NCBI GenBank assembly: GCA_016702335.1
Contig: JADJEF010000020.1
Location: 248,001-312,000 of the forward strand
Length of the DNA: 64,000 nucleotides
Direction of reading: 5' to 3'
DNA from: Rhodocyclaceae bacterium
GTDB lineage: Bacteria; Pseudomonadota; Gammaproteobacteria; Burkholderiales; Rhodocyclaceae
The notes under the pieces are model-generated. The model did not search any database and was not told where the DNA came from. It was given only the letters and a program-made list of their open reading frames with translations. A program made the translations under genes and the position numbers. The stretch's first letter is position 1, and every line of letters begins with the position of its first letter. Below are positions 34,931 through 43,658 of the stretch, in pieces.

Positions 34931-36975
34931 TGTCGGCGACGCTGTCCCCGGCGGAACTTGCGTTCGCCGAGGACGGCACGCCACGCAGCCCGCACTACGA
35001 CGACGTCTATCACGCGCGTCAGGGCGCACTGGCACAAGCGCGGCACGTATTTGTTGCCGGGAATATGCTCTGCGAGCGCTGGACGGCATTGACATCAAGC
35101 TCGTTTGTCATCTTTGAAAATGGCTTCGGCCTGGGCAGCAACTTTCTCGCCACCCTCGAAACCTGGCGACAGGCCCCCCGCTCCGGCCGTTTGCATTACC
35201 TGGCCACTGAACTGCACCCTTTGCGCAGGGAAGACATGCAGCGCTGGCTGACAACCCTCACTCCCGATCTGCCCAAGCTCGCCCAACCACTGCGAACACT
35301 GGCGGATCAGTGGCCCCTGCCCCTTGCCGGCACACACCGGCTGGAAATCGCTGACGACATCGCACTGACTTTACTGTTCGGCGATAGCGCACGGATCTTG
35401 CCCACCGTGGATGCCGGGGCCGGGTTTGATGCGGTCTACCTCGACGGCTTCGCGCCAGAACGCAACAGCGCAATGTGGAGTGAAGAGGTTTTACGTGCCA
35501 TCAGTCGCCTCTGCCGACCCAACGCAACACTCGCGACCTGGTGCGTTGCCGGCGCGGTACGCCGTGCCTTACAAGCCGAGCACTGGACGCTGAGCCGGCG
35601 GCCTGGTTTTGCCGGCAAGCGGGAGATGCTCTGCGCATCCTTCGATCCTCCGTGGCGCACGAAGCGCCGCCGTAACACAGCGTTCAGCCCCGCCCACGAG
35701 CCCCCGCCAACGGATTCAAGGCCAGCCACAGGGCGCGCTGCCCCTGCAATCGCCGTGTTACCAGCGCCGACTTGGGGAAATTCGGGCGCTATCGTGATTG
35801 GTGCCGGGCTGGCGGGCTGCCTGACCAGTGCGCGTTTGGCGGCACGCGGTATCCAGGTCACTCTGATCGATCGCGCCCCCAGCCCCGGATGCGGGGCCTC
35901 GGGCATTCCCGCCGCCCTGCTCCGTCCCCGACTGGCGCTGGACGATGCCCTCGCTGCTCGGCTCGCCAGGCTCGCCTATGGCTACGCCCTGCGCATCATC
36001 CCCCCGCTGATGGGCGAGCGCTGGCATGGTGGGGGCATCGCGCATCTCGCCAGCGATGCGGATGATGCTCGCTATCAGCGTGACTGCTTGAGCCGCCACG
36101 CCCTACCGCCCGAGTATGCACAGTGGCTCCCAACGGTTGCGCTAGCCGAAAAAGTCGGCATGTCCATCAACGCGCAAGCGGAGGGTGGCTGGTGGTTTCC
36201 GAACGGCGGCTGGTTAACGCCCAGCGAGCTTTGCACAACGCTGCTGGAGCGCGCCGGTGCGCACGTCGTAACGCGCTTCGATACTGACGTCGTCCGCATC
36301 GAGCATTTCGATGGCCACTGGCACGCACTGGATGCCGCTGGGGGCGTACGGGCAAGCGCCGAAACCCTGGTGATCGCCACCGCCCAAAAGGCTCACTCCC
36401 TGCTGCCTGAAGCGTGCCACCGCTTTCTGCCGCTGGATGCCGTGCGCGGCCAGGTCACGGAAGTGTCGGTCGCGGCCGCACCCTGGCTATCGGCCCTTCG
36501 CGCGCCGGTGTGCGGCAGCGGCCATGTGACACCATTGCACGCTGGCAGTGCCTATGTTGGCGCCAGCTTTGCGCGCGACACGCCATCCCGTGACTGCACG
36601 GCAGAAGAGCACGGCGAGAACCTGGCTCGGCTAGCGCGTCTGCTACCCGCATCTGGGCCAAGCATAGCGACCCTGCCTTACTCGGGTTGGGTCGGCGCAC
36701 GCGCAATGACACCAGATCGACTTCCCTATTCCGGAGCCGTTCCCGATACCGGTGTCGGTACCGGAAAAGATCCAAGATTCGCGCATCTGCCCCGACAGCC
36801 GGGACTGTACATTTTGAGCGGACTGGGTGCCCGCGGGTTACTCTGGGCACCGTTGCTGGCAGAGCTCCTTGCCTGCCGTGTAACCGGCGAATCCGGCCCC
36901 CTGCCGCAGCGGCTTGCCGATGCCCTGGATCCGGCGCGCTATTGGCTGCGCTGGCTACGCCATCAGAGCGCCTGA
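34930..36975 (+). CDS. mnmC: Bifunctional tRNA mnm5s2U biosynthesis protein MnmC
   Basis: 681 residues, a fusion of an SAM-dependent methyltransferase (about 1-240; ENGFGLGSNFLATLETW, VYLDGFAPERNSAMWS) and an FAD-dependent oxidase (about 290-681; VIGAGLAGCLTSARLAARG, GARGLLWAPLLAELLA near the end). It completes the mnm5 modification of U34 in tRNA by removing the carboxymethyl group and methylating. The linker at residues about 274-283 (AIAVLPAPTW) is encoded by a dispersed-repeat copy, right at the domain boundary. Its 3' end overlaps gltX by 13 bases (convergent). Confidence 0.95.
   Translation: MSATLSPAELAFAEDGTPRSPHYDDVYHARQGALAQARHVFVAGNMLCERWTALTSSSFVIFENGFGLGSNFLATLETWRQAPRSGRLHYLATELHPLRREDMQRWLTTLTPDLPKLAQPLRTLADQWPLPLAGTHRLEIADDIALTLLFGDSARILPTVDAGAGFDAVYLDGFAPERNSAMWSEEVLRAISRLCRPNATLATWCVAGAVRRALQAEHWTLSRRPGFAGKREMLCASFDPPWRTKRRRNTAFSPAHEPPPTDSRPATGRAAPAIAVLPAPTWGNSGAIVIGAGLAGCLTSARLAARGIQVTLIDRAPSPGCGASGIPAALLRPRLALDDALAARLARLAYGYALRIIPPLMGERWHGGGIAHLASDADDARYQRDCLSRHALPPEYAQWLPTVALAEKVGMSINAQAEGGWWFPNGGWLTPSELCTTLLERAGAHVVTRFDTDVVRIEHFDGHWHALDAAGGVRASAETLVIATAQKAHSLLPEACHRFLPLDAVRGQVTEVSVAAAPWLSALRAPVCGSGHVTPLHAGSAYVGASFARDTPSRDCTAEEHGENLARLARLLPASGPSIATLPYSGWVGARAMTPDRLPYSGAVPDTGVGTGKDPRFAHLPRQPGLYILSGLGARGLLWAPLLAELLACRVTGESGPLPQRLADALDPARYWLRWLRHQSA
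35749..35777 (-). repeat. Dispersed repeat, copy 9 (inside mnmC)
   Basis: Reverse copy of the consensus with about three changes (ATCGCCGTGTTACCAGCGCC ...). It is read in frame as IAVLPAPTW in the unconserved linker between the methyltransferase and oxidase domains. Confidence 0.8.
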
Positions 36976-38363
36976 AGTCGGCGTAGCACCTCGTCCCGAC
37001 CAAACACTTCCAGCACGGCATCGATGGCAGGGGACTGCGGTTGCCCAAGCAGAACGACGCGTAGCGGTATCGCCACCTGCGGCATTTTCAGCCCCTGAGC
37101 CTTGGCCGTCTCCTTGACCGCATTGCCCAGATCAGTCGCTTGCCAGGTCGCGCTTGCCAAGACCTGCGCCAAGTCGACAAGTGCCGCTCTGGCCACCTCC
37201 GTCAGATGCTGCGCGCGCAAGTCCTCACTAGCATGGGCCATCACATAAAACGGGTGCACCGCATCGGCCAGTTCGTTGAGGTTGCTAACGCGATCCTTGT
37301 ACAAGCCAATGACCCGCTCCAAATCGGGCCCGGCAACCGTGCTTACCCCGCGCTGAGCCAAACGTCTATGCACATCAGTCGCCAGCTGCGCATTGTCCGC
37401 AACCTTGATGTACTGCGCATTGAGCCAGTTGAGCTTCTCGGTATTGAACTGGGCGGCCGATGCGGTAATGTGATCCAGATCGAACCACGCTACGAACTGC
37501 TCCATCGAGAACAGTTCGTCATCTCCGTGTGACCAACCCAGGCGGGCCAGATAGTTCAGCACTGCGGCAGGCAGGTAGCCATCGTCGTCGTACTGCATCA
37601 CCGAAACCGCACCATGCCGCTTGGAAAGCTTCTGCCCATCATCACCAAGGATCATTGACAGATGCGCATACGACGGCACGGGCGCACCGAGGGCCGTGAG
37701 CAGATTGATCTGGCGCGGCGTGTTATTGACATGATCATCGCCACGGATTACGTGCGTAATGGCCATGTCGCAGTCATCTACCACAACGCAAAAATTGTAG
37801 GTTGGCGTTCCATCCGCGCGTGCGATGATGAAATCATCCAACTCAGCATTTGCGAATTCAACCCGCCCCTTGACCTGATCCTCCCACACCACCGAACCCT
37901 CGACCGGGTTGCGAAAACGCACCACAGGCTCGACACTCGGCGGAATCACCGGCAGCACCTTGCCGGGCTCGGGGCGCCAGAGGCCGTTGTAGCGTGGCTT
38001 TTCCTTGCGGGCCTCTTGCTCGGCGCGTAGCTGATCAAGTTCGTCCTTGCTCATGTAGCAGTGGTAGGCCGTCCCAGCCTCAAGCATCTGCTGGATCACC
38101 ACTTTATAGCGCTCCATGCGCTGCATCTGATAGAACGGGCCTTCGTCGTGCGCCAGGCCCAGCCACTGCATGCCGTCCAGAATGGCCTGCACAGCAGCCG
38201 GCGTTGAGCGCGCTACGTCTGTATCTTCAATACGCAACACGAAGGTGCCGCCATGCCGGCGCGCATAGGCCCACGAAAAAAGTGCGGTGCGTGCGCCACC
38301 GATGTGAAGAAAGCCGGTCGGGCTTGGCGCGAACCGGGTACGAACAGGCGAAGAAGTAGTCAT
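36963..38363 (-). CDS. gltX: Glutamyl-tRNA synthetase
   Basis: 466 residues, class I. It carries the HIGH-type motif (RFAPSPTGFLHIGGART) and KMSKS-type motif (GQKLSKRHGAV). It charges tRNA-Glu. The discriminating GluRS-type zinc site is not obvious. Its 3' end overlaps the mnmC 3' end by 13 bases (convergent). Confidence 0.97.
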   Translation of the reverse strand: MTTSSPVRTRFAPSPTGFLHIGGARTALFSWAYARRHGGTFVLRIEDTDVARSTPAAVQAILDGMQWLGLAHDEGPFYQMQRMERYKVVIQQMLEAGTAYHCYMSKDELDQLRAEQEARKEKPRYNGLWRPEPGKVLPVIPPSVEPVVRFRNPVEGSVVWEDQVKGRVEFANAELDDFIIARADGTPTYNFCVVVDDCDMAITHVIRGDDHVNNTPRQINLLTALGAPVPSYAHLSMILGDDGQKLSKRHGAVSVMQYDDDGYLPAAVLNYLARLGWSHGDDELFSMEQFVAWFDLDHITASAAQFNTEKLNWLNAQYIKVADNAQLATDVHRRLAQRGVSTVAGPDLERVIGLYKDRVSNLNELADAVHPFYVMAHASEDLRAQHLTEVARAALVDLAQVLASATWQATDLGNAVKETAKAQGLKMPQVAIPLRVVLLGQPQSPAIDAVLEVFGRDEVLRRLQAL

Positions 38364-38385
38364 GAACGGGGGATCTCGAAAGAAA

Positions 38386-38414
38386 TTGATTCTGCGCCGC
38401 GCATATGCTTAAAT
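38386..38414 (+). promoter_or_regulatory. Probable promoter of tRNA-Val
   Basis: TTGATT (38386-38391) and TTAAAT (38409-38414) are 17 bases apart, a sigma-70-like pair with a weak -10. The -10 ends 15 bases before the tRNA-Val gene. Confidence 0.5.
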
Positions 38415-38429
38415 GCGCGCCTTCCTGAC

Positions 38430-38504
38430 GGGCGGTTAGCTCAGCGGTAGAGCACTGCCTTCACACGGCAGGGGTCACTGGTTCGAACCCAGTACCGCCC
38501 ACCA
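38430..38504 (+). tRNA. tRNA-Val (anticodon CAC)
   Basis: A 75-base tRNA with encoded CCA. It begins GGGCGGTTAGCTCAGCGG; the anticodon stem CTGCC/GGCAG closes the loop TTCACAC, giving CAC (Val, codon GTG). The T arm CTGG-TTCGAAC-CCAG is canonical. Confidence 0.95.
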
Positions 38505-38534
38505 GCAACACGGCGGTGCCCGCAGGAAGAGAAA

Positions 38535-38571
38535 GCCTCAAGGTGGCAACACCTTTGAGGCTTTTGTTTTT
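38535..38571 (+). terminator. Rho-independent terminator after tRNA-Val
   Basis: GCCTCAAGGTG pairs with CACCTTTGAGGC around a GCAA loop, followed by TTTTGTTTTTT. It abuts the convergent lysC stop codon and may act weakly in both directions, since on the minus strand a CTTTCTCTTCC stretch follows the hairpin. Confidence 0.85.
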
Positions 38572-39813
38572 TCAAGCCGCAGCCTGATCCAGCTCAAACG
38601 CACGGTGCAAAACACGCACCGCCAGTTCCAGATATTTCTCATCCACGACGACAGAAATTTTGATTTCAGAGGTCGAAATCATCTGGATATTGATGCCTTC
38701 CTCGGCGAGCGTGCGGAACATCTTGCTGGCCACTCCGGGATGTGAACGCATACCGACACCCACCGCCGAAACCTTGCAGATCTTGCTGTCGCCCTCAACG
38801 ACACGAGCACCTACATGCGGTTTGATCTTGTCTTCGAGCAAGGCTTTGGCACGAGCAAACTCGGCACGGCTGACCGTGAAGGAAAAGTCGGCGGTGCCGT
38901 CATGACCCACGTTCTGAATGATCATGTCGACATCAATATTGGCATCGGCGACCGGGCCAAGGATCTGGTAGGCAATACCGGGTTTGTCCGGGACACCAAC
39001 CAACGTTAATTTGGCTTCGTCACGACTGAAGGCGATACCCGAAATGATCGGCTGTTCCATGGCTTCGTTTTCCTCAAAAGTAATCAGGGTGCCGGCAGTT
39101 TCCTTACCCTCTTCCTCAAAGCTGGAAAGGACGCGCAGCTTGACCTTGTATTTGCCGGCAAATTCAACAGAGCGGATCTGCAATACCTTAGACCCCAGAC
39201 TCGCCAGTTCGAGCATCTCTTCAAACGTGATCTGGTCGAGCTTGCGCGCCTCGGGAACGATGCGCGGGTCGGTCGTATAGACGCCATCCACATCGGTGTA
39301 AATCTGGCACTCGTCCGCACTTAGCGCCGCAGCAAGCGCAACGCCGGAGGTGTCTGAGCCGCCACGCCCAAGCGTCGTGATGTTGCCATCCGCATCCACA
39401 CCCTGGAAACCCGCGACTATAACGACGGTGCTGGCGTCAAGATCTCGCCGAACGGCACCATCGTCGATCTCAAGAATGCGCGCCTTGTTGAACGAACTGT
39501 CGGTGAGCACCTTGACCTGCGATCCGGTGTAGCTCTTTGCCGGCACACCAATATCTTTCAGCGCCATTGCCAATAGCGCAATGGTGACCTGCTCGCCAGT
39601 GGAGACCATGACATCCAACTCACGGGCGTCGGGTTGCGGCGAAACGTCTTTTGCCAAAGCAATAAGGCGATTGGTTTCGCCGCTCATCGCCGAAACCACG
39701 ACCACGATCTGGTGACCTTGCGCTTTCCAGCGGGCAACGCGCTTGGCGACATTGCGGATACGTTCGGGCGAACCCATCGACGTTCCGCCATATTTCTGAA
39801 CTATCAGAGCCAT
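38572..39813 (-). CDS. lysC: Aspartate kinase
   Basis: 413 residues. It phosphorylates aspartate, the first step toward lysine, threonine and methionine. The kinase domain starts with KYGGTSMGS and has a nucleotide-binding TTLGRGGSDTSGVALAAAL; two ACT domains follow (VPDKPGIAYQILGPVADANIDV and VGVGMRSHPGVASKMFRTLAEEGINI), which give lysine/threonine feedback. The length matches the monofunctional class. Confidence 0.97.
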   Translation of the reverse strand: MALIVQKYGGTSMGSPERIRNVAKRVARWKAQGHQIVVVVSAMSGETNRLIALAKDVSPQPDARELDVMVSTGEQVTIALLAMALKDIGVPAKSYTGSQVKVLTDSSFNKARILEIDDGAVRRDLDASTVVIVAGFQGVDADGNITTLGRGGSDTSGVALAAALSADECQIYTDVDGVYTTDPRIVPEARKLDQITFEEMLELASLGSKVLQIRSVEFAGKYKVKLRVLSSFEEEGKETAGTLITFEENEAMEQPIISGIAFSRDEAKLTLVGVPDKPGIAYQILGPVADANIDVDMIIQNVGHDGTADFSFTVSRAEFARAKALLEDKIKPHVGARVVEGDSKICKVSAVGVGMRSHPGVASKMFRTLAEEGINIQMISTSEIKISVVVDEKYLELAVRVLHRAFELDQAAA

Positions 39814-39907
39814 CGAAATTCAACCAAGTTTAAAGCTTCAGATTTTAACCGATGGCCAGCAAGCCTCACATGTCAGCAACGCGGTCCTCGGCGTAAAATG
39901 TCTCGTC

Positions 39908-40309
39908 ATGAGCAAACCTACACTCCTTGTACTGCGCAACCCAGAAAGCGAGCAAGACCAGAAGCGCTTCATGGAGGGACTCGCGCTCCTTGAACCCTAC
40001 CGCATGGGCATTTCGCCTCAGGCCGAGCGGTCGGTTGTGGAGTACATGTCTGACCGACGGTATCTTGGCCTTTCCAAGGAAGCGATTGCTCACCAAAAAG
40101 AAGTGGAAGAGACCACCGCTCCGGCACCTCGCACCATGAGCAATCGTGGCATCGTGTCGGGACTGGTTGCTGTCGGGGGAATTGGGTTGCTGATGCTCGT
40201 CAGCAACAGGGTCAGTTTGTCGGGCGAAGTCATTGCAGCCAGTCTGGCGCTGATTGTCGGAACCAGTTTGCGGATTCTCTGGCCGTTAATGCGGAAGCCG
40301 GATGCCTGA
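39908..40309 (+). CDS. Uncharacterised protein with two C-terminal membrane helices
   Basis: 133 residues. The N-terminal half is soluble and charged (LLVLRNPESEQDQKRFMEGLALLEPYRMG); the C-terminal half has two hydrophobic helices (GIVSGLVAVGGIGLLMLVSN and EVIAASLALIVGTSLRILWPL). No family was recognised. It is divergent from lysC with about 94 bases between starts. Nothing in the sequence points to a function. Confidence 0.6.
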   Translation: MSKPTLLVLRNPESEQDQKRFMEGLALLEPYRMGISPQAERSVVEYMSDRRYLGLSKEAIAHQKEVEETTAPAPRTMSNRGIVSGLVAVGGIGLLMLVSNRVSLSGEVIAASLALIVGTSLRILWPLMRKPDA

Positions 40310-40561
40310 AATGTGTTCGTAAGCATCTGGCAAATCTCCATCTCACTTAAACAGACACTAAAGCAGGGCATCCCCGATTACGTTGAATCATGTAGTCAGT
40401 CCCGCAAAACCGAAACACTGACGGCGTAAGCGCCTACATGATCGAAGAAGACTGTGCTAGATTGGGAGTGCACTCCTGCCTATTCAACAGCGATTGCGCG
40501 TCCGGAAAAATTCGTGTTTAGCTCGGTAGCTTGTTCAACCTCACCTACCCAATGGGGCCCC

Positions 40562-41224
40562 GTGGCTGTGATCAAAGTGTTTGTGCAAGCGTTGTTTATT
40601 GCTTCAGTTGCAGTCGCTTCCGGCAGCCATGCCGCAGATGCACTGACGCCGTCGCCTGCCGCTACCCCAACAGCCCCTACACCGGTCATCGCGCCCGTCA
40701 ATGTGGATGAAAGCAGTTTTCGCTGCATACGCAAAATGACGCCTGTTCGCCATTTCTACGTCGACAATGTCTTGGGCAACTTGACCGGTACTCTCGCCGC
40801 TGCCAACGCACCCAAAGGTGCCCCTTACCCACCGGGGTCAGTGGTGCAACTTGTTCCAGGCGAAGCAATGGTCAAGCGCGAACCTGGCGTCAGCCCAGCC
40901 ACGGGTGACTGGGAGTTTTTTGAGCTCAACGTCGACGGCAAAGGGACAAAGATTCACAAGCGTGGTTTCACCGATGTGAACAATCAATTTGGCGGCAATT
41001 GCTTCACCTGTCACGCGCCTGCGCGTGAGCCGTGGGACTTTATTTGCGAATCTGGTCGTGGCTGTGAGCCGATTCCCATTGATCACAAGATGACCGGTGC
41101 GGTACAACGTTCCGATCCGCGTTGCGGTGAACCTGTTCTTGAGTCGGGCGATACGGTCGCCCTTTGGAAGATCAAGACGATCCGCTTCATTGGCAGAGCG
41201 AAGGCTTGGGTCAATAGCTTTTAA
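40562..41224 (+). CDS. Cytochrome P460-like periplasmic haem c protein
   Basis: About 220 residues from the GTG at 40562 (the start is inferred because the signal peptide VIKVFVQALFIASVAVASG begins there; a longer frame from 40454 has no signal ahead of it; GTG 40568 is also possible). The mature part holds a CFTCH haem-binding site (NCFTCHAPAREPWDFICE) and the preceding beta-rich segment DWEFFELNVDGKGTKIHKRG, matching cytochrome P460-like proteins, and ends in a Cys-rich CESGRGCEPIPI motif. P460 relatives act on hydroxylamine or nitric oxide, or are of unknown function; the role here is not shown. It is the last backbone gene before the island. Confidence 0.72.
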   Translation: MAVIKVFVQALFIASVAVASGSHAADALTPSPAATPTAPTPVIAPVNVDESSFRCIRKMTPVRHFYVDNVLGNLTGTLAAANAPKGAPYPPGSVVQLVPGEAMVKREPGVSPATGDWEFFELNVDGKGTKIHKRGFTDVNNQFGGNCFTCHAPAREPWDFICESGRGCEPIPIDHKMTGAVQRSDPRCGEPVLESGDTVALWKIKTIRFIGRAKAWVNSF

Positions 41225-41225
41225 G

Positions 41226-41757
41226 TTTCTTCGTCAAATTCACTGTGAGTTTTTCCTCAGCGCAGCGCCATGTCGAGCTTTCCGCAGTGGAAGAGAATGG
41301 GGGCGCGGTAGTTGATGAAGTTCCCGACCCCACGATCGGCTTTGATGAGTTGGATGGCGCTATTGAAGCCTTCGGCGCAGGCATTGGAGATGCGATGCGT
41401 AGTTGAGCCAGCCCTCCTCGTGGCGGCGTGGCATTTTCACGACGCGCTTGATGGGATCAAGACGGCTGCGCATCGCGTTAGTGCTGCACGATATCTGCGT
41501 TCTGCAGGCAGTTTCGTACCGCGCACATGAACGCCGGCCACATATCCATCGCGACGGCTTTGACGCCGGCACGCGGTTCCGGCGTAAGGGTGTGTAGCAA
41601 CTCCGTGGCACTTTCCAAGTTTGCGTCCCGGCCCATCCAGCACGCGTCAGCAGTCAATGTCCGTCAGGATGCTGGCGTAACTGTGGCCACGCTCGGCACG
41701 GGGCGGGGCGGGCCTCCTTGCTTTCTGCTGACTTACCGGAGTGCCAACTAAGACTAG
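41226..41757 (-). pseudogene. ISL3-family transposase remnant
   Basis: Minus-strand reading in shifting frames gives a broken ISL3-type transposase: ERGHSYASILTDID (about 41,670-41,715), GVKAVAMDMWPAFM and NADIVQH (about 41,480-41,600), RRHEEGWLNY, then RISNACAEGFNSAIQLIK and the C terminus NYRAPILFHCGKLDM (41,268-41,402). Several frameshifts and stops interrupt it, and the N-terminal half is missing. TTTCTTCGTCAAATTCACTG near 41,228 resembles an ISL3 terminal inverted repeat. It is cut at the tRNA-Ser fragment, so island integration or a later rearrangement removed the rest. Confidence 0.8.
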
Positions 41758-41758
41758 T

Positions 41759-41816
41759 TGGCGGAGGGTGTGAGATTCGAACTCACGGTGGACTTTCATC
41801 CACGACAGTTTTCAAG
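41759..41816 (-). mobile_element. tRNA-Ser 3' fragment: genomic-island attachment site
   Basis: On the minus strand this matches the 3' part of a tRNA-Ser(TGA): anticodon-loop TTGAAAA, a class II variable arm (GTGGATGAAAGTCCAC), a perfect T arm (GTGAG-TTCGAAT-CTCAC), acceptor 3' strand ACCCTCC and CCA. The 5' half (acceptor, D arm, anticodon 5' strand) is absent. Partial tRNA 3' ends like this are the classic scar of tyrosine-integrase recombination into a tRNA gene. The intact tRNA should be at the other end of the island, outside the window. Confidence 0.85.
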
Positions 41817-41829
41817 TTCTCTGCTATTC

Positions 41830-41933
41830 CGCGTCAAAACAGTGGCCTATTTTACATTCATCTCCGCAACTTCGCCGAAACAAGCGGTTTGGAAACCCGG
41901 TAAATTCGTGTTCGTTTGACGCGTTGCGGAGAT
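41830..41933. repeat. Interleaved inverted repeats next to the attachment site
   Basis: Two perfect inverted repeats overlap in an A-B-A'-B' order: CGCGTCAAA (41830) with TTTGACGCG (41915), and ATCTCCGCAAC (41860) with GTTGCGGAGAT (41923). They lie between the tRNA fragment and the last gene of the defence operon. They may be arm-type sites for integrase/excisionase, or end-of-operon secondary structure. Confidence 0.6.
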
Positions 41934-41945
41934 CAAATTGCTCAT

Positions 41946-43655
41946 TTAAACGCCTACTTTCGGTTTCGATTCATCGACCAGTTTCACCCCATAAAGCCGT
42001 TCAACGCGCAGGCGATTGAGGCGGGAGGATGCACCGACCCTTCGGAGGACATGCTCCATCTTTTGGATGATCTTGCGCTGTCCCTCATCTGCATTCGCGA
42101 TACGACGAAACGAGAGGCATGCACGGATATAGCGAGGTAGATCGGCCCCTTGGGTTTTGGTCACAAGGTCGTAAAGATCATCTTCCGATGCAGCGAGCAC
42201 GGCTTCTTCGTCTGACTTTGACCATCCGTCGTTACTACCAAGTGTATTCAGTGCGTCAGCGAGCGGTTTTGGCTTGCAGAGTCGCGCGTGCTCAGCATTA
42301 AGCCTACCTTCCAGAACCGAATCGTATTGATCGCCAGGGAATCGCTCAGAAAGATCGAAACGCTCCCTGCGATCAGAATTCGCCGTGACAAAGTCGTCTA
42401 TAAGCTTGTCTGCCAAGTCGTCGCGAGAAAAATCTCTGAGCAAGGAAACAACCGAATTGATCTCGCCGATGCTAGACCACTTGAGGTGATCCTGGATAGC
42501 TGACAGCAACGCTGCGAGTATTTCCGCTTCGTTATCATCAAAACTGTGTCTAAACAGGTGCCAAGCGGCCGATAGGCGTTCGCTTCCGTCATGAATCTTC
42601 AACTGGGCATCGAGCTCGTTAGCCGCATTCCTTATCGCTTCAACATCTGGGTAACCACGTTCGATTGTTGTCATCAATGCGAGATCTAACGCGTCGGTAT
42701 GTTGGTACCCATACTCCCCAAGCAATTCCTCCCACTGCCTTTCCTGCGTGTCTTCAGACTTATCGTCGAGATATTTTGACCATCCGGCAAATCGATTGGT
42801 CAATTCCTTCAGGAAAGCCAAAGTCGGCCCTTTGCCTGGGCAGTAGTGGCACCACCCCATCAGCACGAGAGAAGCGACAGCCTGCTTCCGAATCGTTGGA
42901 TGAATACCACTCAGGAGCGCTACTGTCGCCACGGCTAATTTATCGATTTTCCGCAGCACGCGAATATTTCTGAGCCCGAGCTTTGTCGCATGAATCTTGA
43001 GGTCGGCCGCCAGTTCATCTGATCGTGGTATGGCTACCTCGATCGCTTCTTCTGGTTTCGGGTCGAGTCTGATTTCACGGTCGACTACTTTCTCTTTGTA
43101 GAGATCGTAATCATCGTGACCATCCAACTCACCGTGGTTGAAAATAAGAGCAATCTTGCACCCACGATGTTCCTTCAGATAAGAAACCAGTCCCAATACT
43201 TCACGAGTAAGAAGAGATGGGCTGCGACGCTCAAAGTCATCAATGCAAATGACCAGATCGCGAATACGAGAGAATGCAAAATCCTGGATCAGCGACCCCG
43301 TATAGTTCTTCACGATTGGCGCCTGCGAAACAGCTTTTGTAGCTTTTCTTCCGCCGCCAATCAATTTCCCGAAATTCCACCCCGACGCGCCTTCCGGTGG
43401 CGTTTCGCTTGGGATTGCATCATCAATGTTTTCGAAGATCGCCAGCTTCAGGGATTCAAGGTCTTTGACTCCGAACAACGATACATATGCGTAGCGAAAC
43501 TTTTTGTCAGCGGAAGTCAGTGTCATCTGCGCTGCGACAGCCTGTGTCCAGAGAAATGTTTTCCCGACTCCCCAGTCACCGGTCAGCGCAAGAACCTCGG
43601 GCTCATCACTGCCCAAGAAATCATGGATTGCTTGTTTCGACTGGTGGATCGACAT
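41946..43655 (-). CDS. KAP-type P-loop NTPase, last gene of the BREX operon
   Basis: 569 residues. Walker A (GDWGVGKT) is at 26-33 and Walker B (DLVICIDDFERR) at about 133-144; the FERR after Walker B and the helical C-terminal half are typical of KAP-family NTPases, many of which are membrane-associated or defence-linked. No clear membrane segment is visible here. It starts 3 bases after brxL, so it is probably part of the same transcript. Its role in BREX is unknown; it could be an accessory effector or a separate defence gene. Confidence 0.75.
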   Translation of the reverse strand: MSIHQSKQAIHDFLGSDEPEVLALTGDWGVGKTFLWTQAVAAQMTLTSADKKFRYAYVSLFGVKDLESLKLAIFENIDDAIPSETPPEGASGWNFGKLIGGGRKATKAVSQAPIVKNYTGSLIQDFAFSRIRDLVICIDDFERRSPSLLTREVLGLVSYLKEHRGCKIALIFNHGELDGHDDYDLYKEKVVDREIRLDPKPEEAIEVAIPRSDELAADLKIHATKLGLRNIRVLRKIDKLAVATVALLSGIHPTIRKQAVASLVLMGWCHYCPGKGPTLAFLKELTNRFAGWSKYLDDKSEDTQERQWEELLGEYGYQHTDALDLALMTTIERGYPDVEAIRNAANELDAQLKIHDGSERLSAAWHLFRHSFDDNEAEILAALLSAIQDHLKWSSIGEINSVVSLLRDFSRDDLADKLIDDFVTANSDRRERFDLSERFPGDQYDSVLEGRLNAEHARLCKPKPLADALNTLGSNDGWSKSDEEAVLAASEDDLYDLVTKTQGADLPRYIRACLSFRRIANADEGQRKIIQKMEHVLRRVGASSRLNRLRVERLYGVKLVDESKPKVGV

Positions 43656-43658
43656 GCT

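Noticed and set aside
36972..37000. A further dispersed-repeat copy at the gltX/mnmC junction
   Set aside because: Only AAGTCGGCG matches; the rest differs.
41759..41880. A complete tRNA-Ser gene
   Set aside because: The bases upstream on the minus strand cannot form the 5' acceptor, D arm or anticodon 5' strand. Only the 3' part is present.
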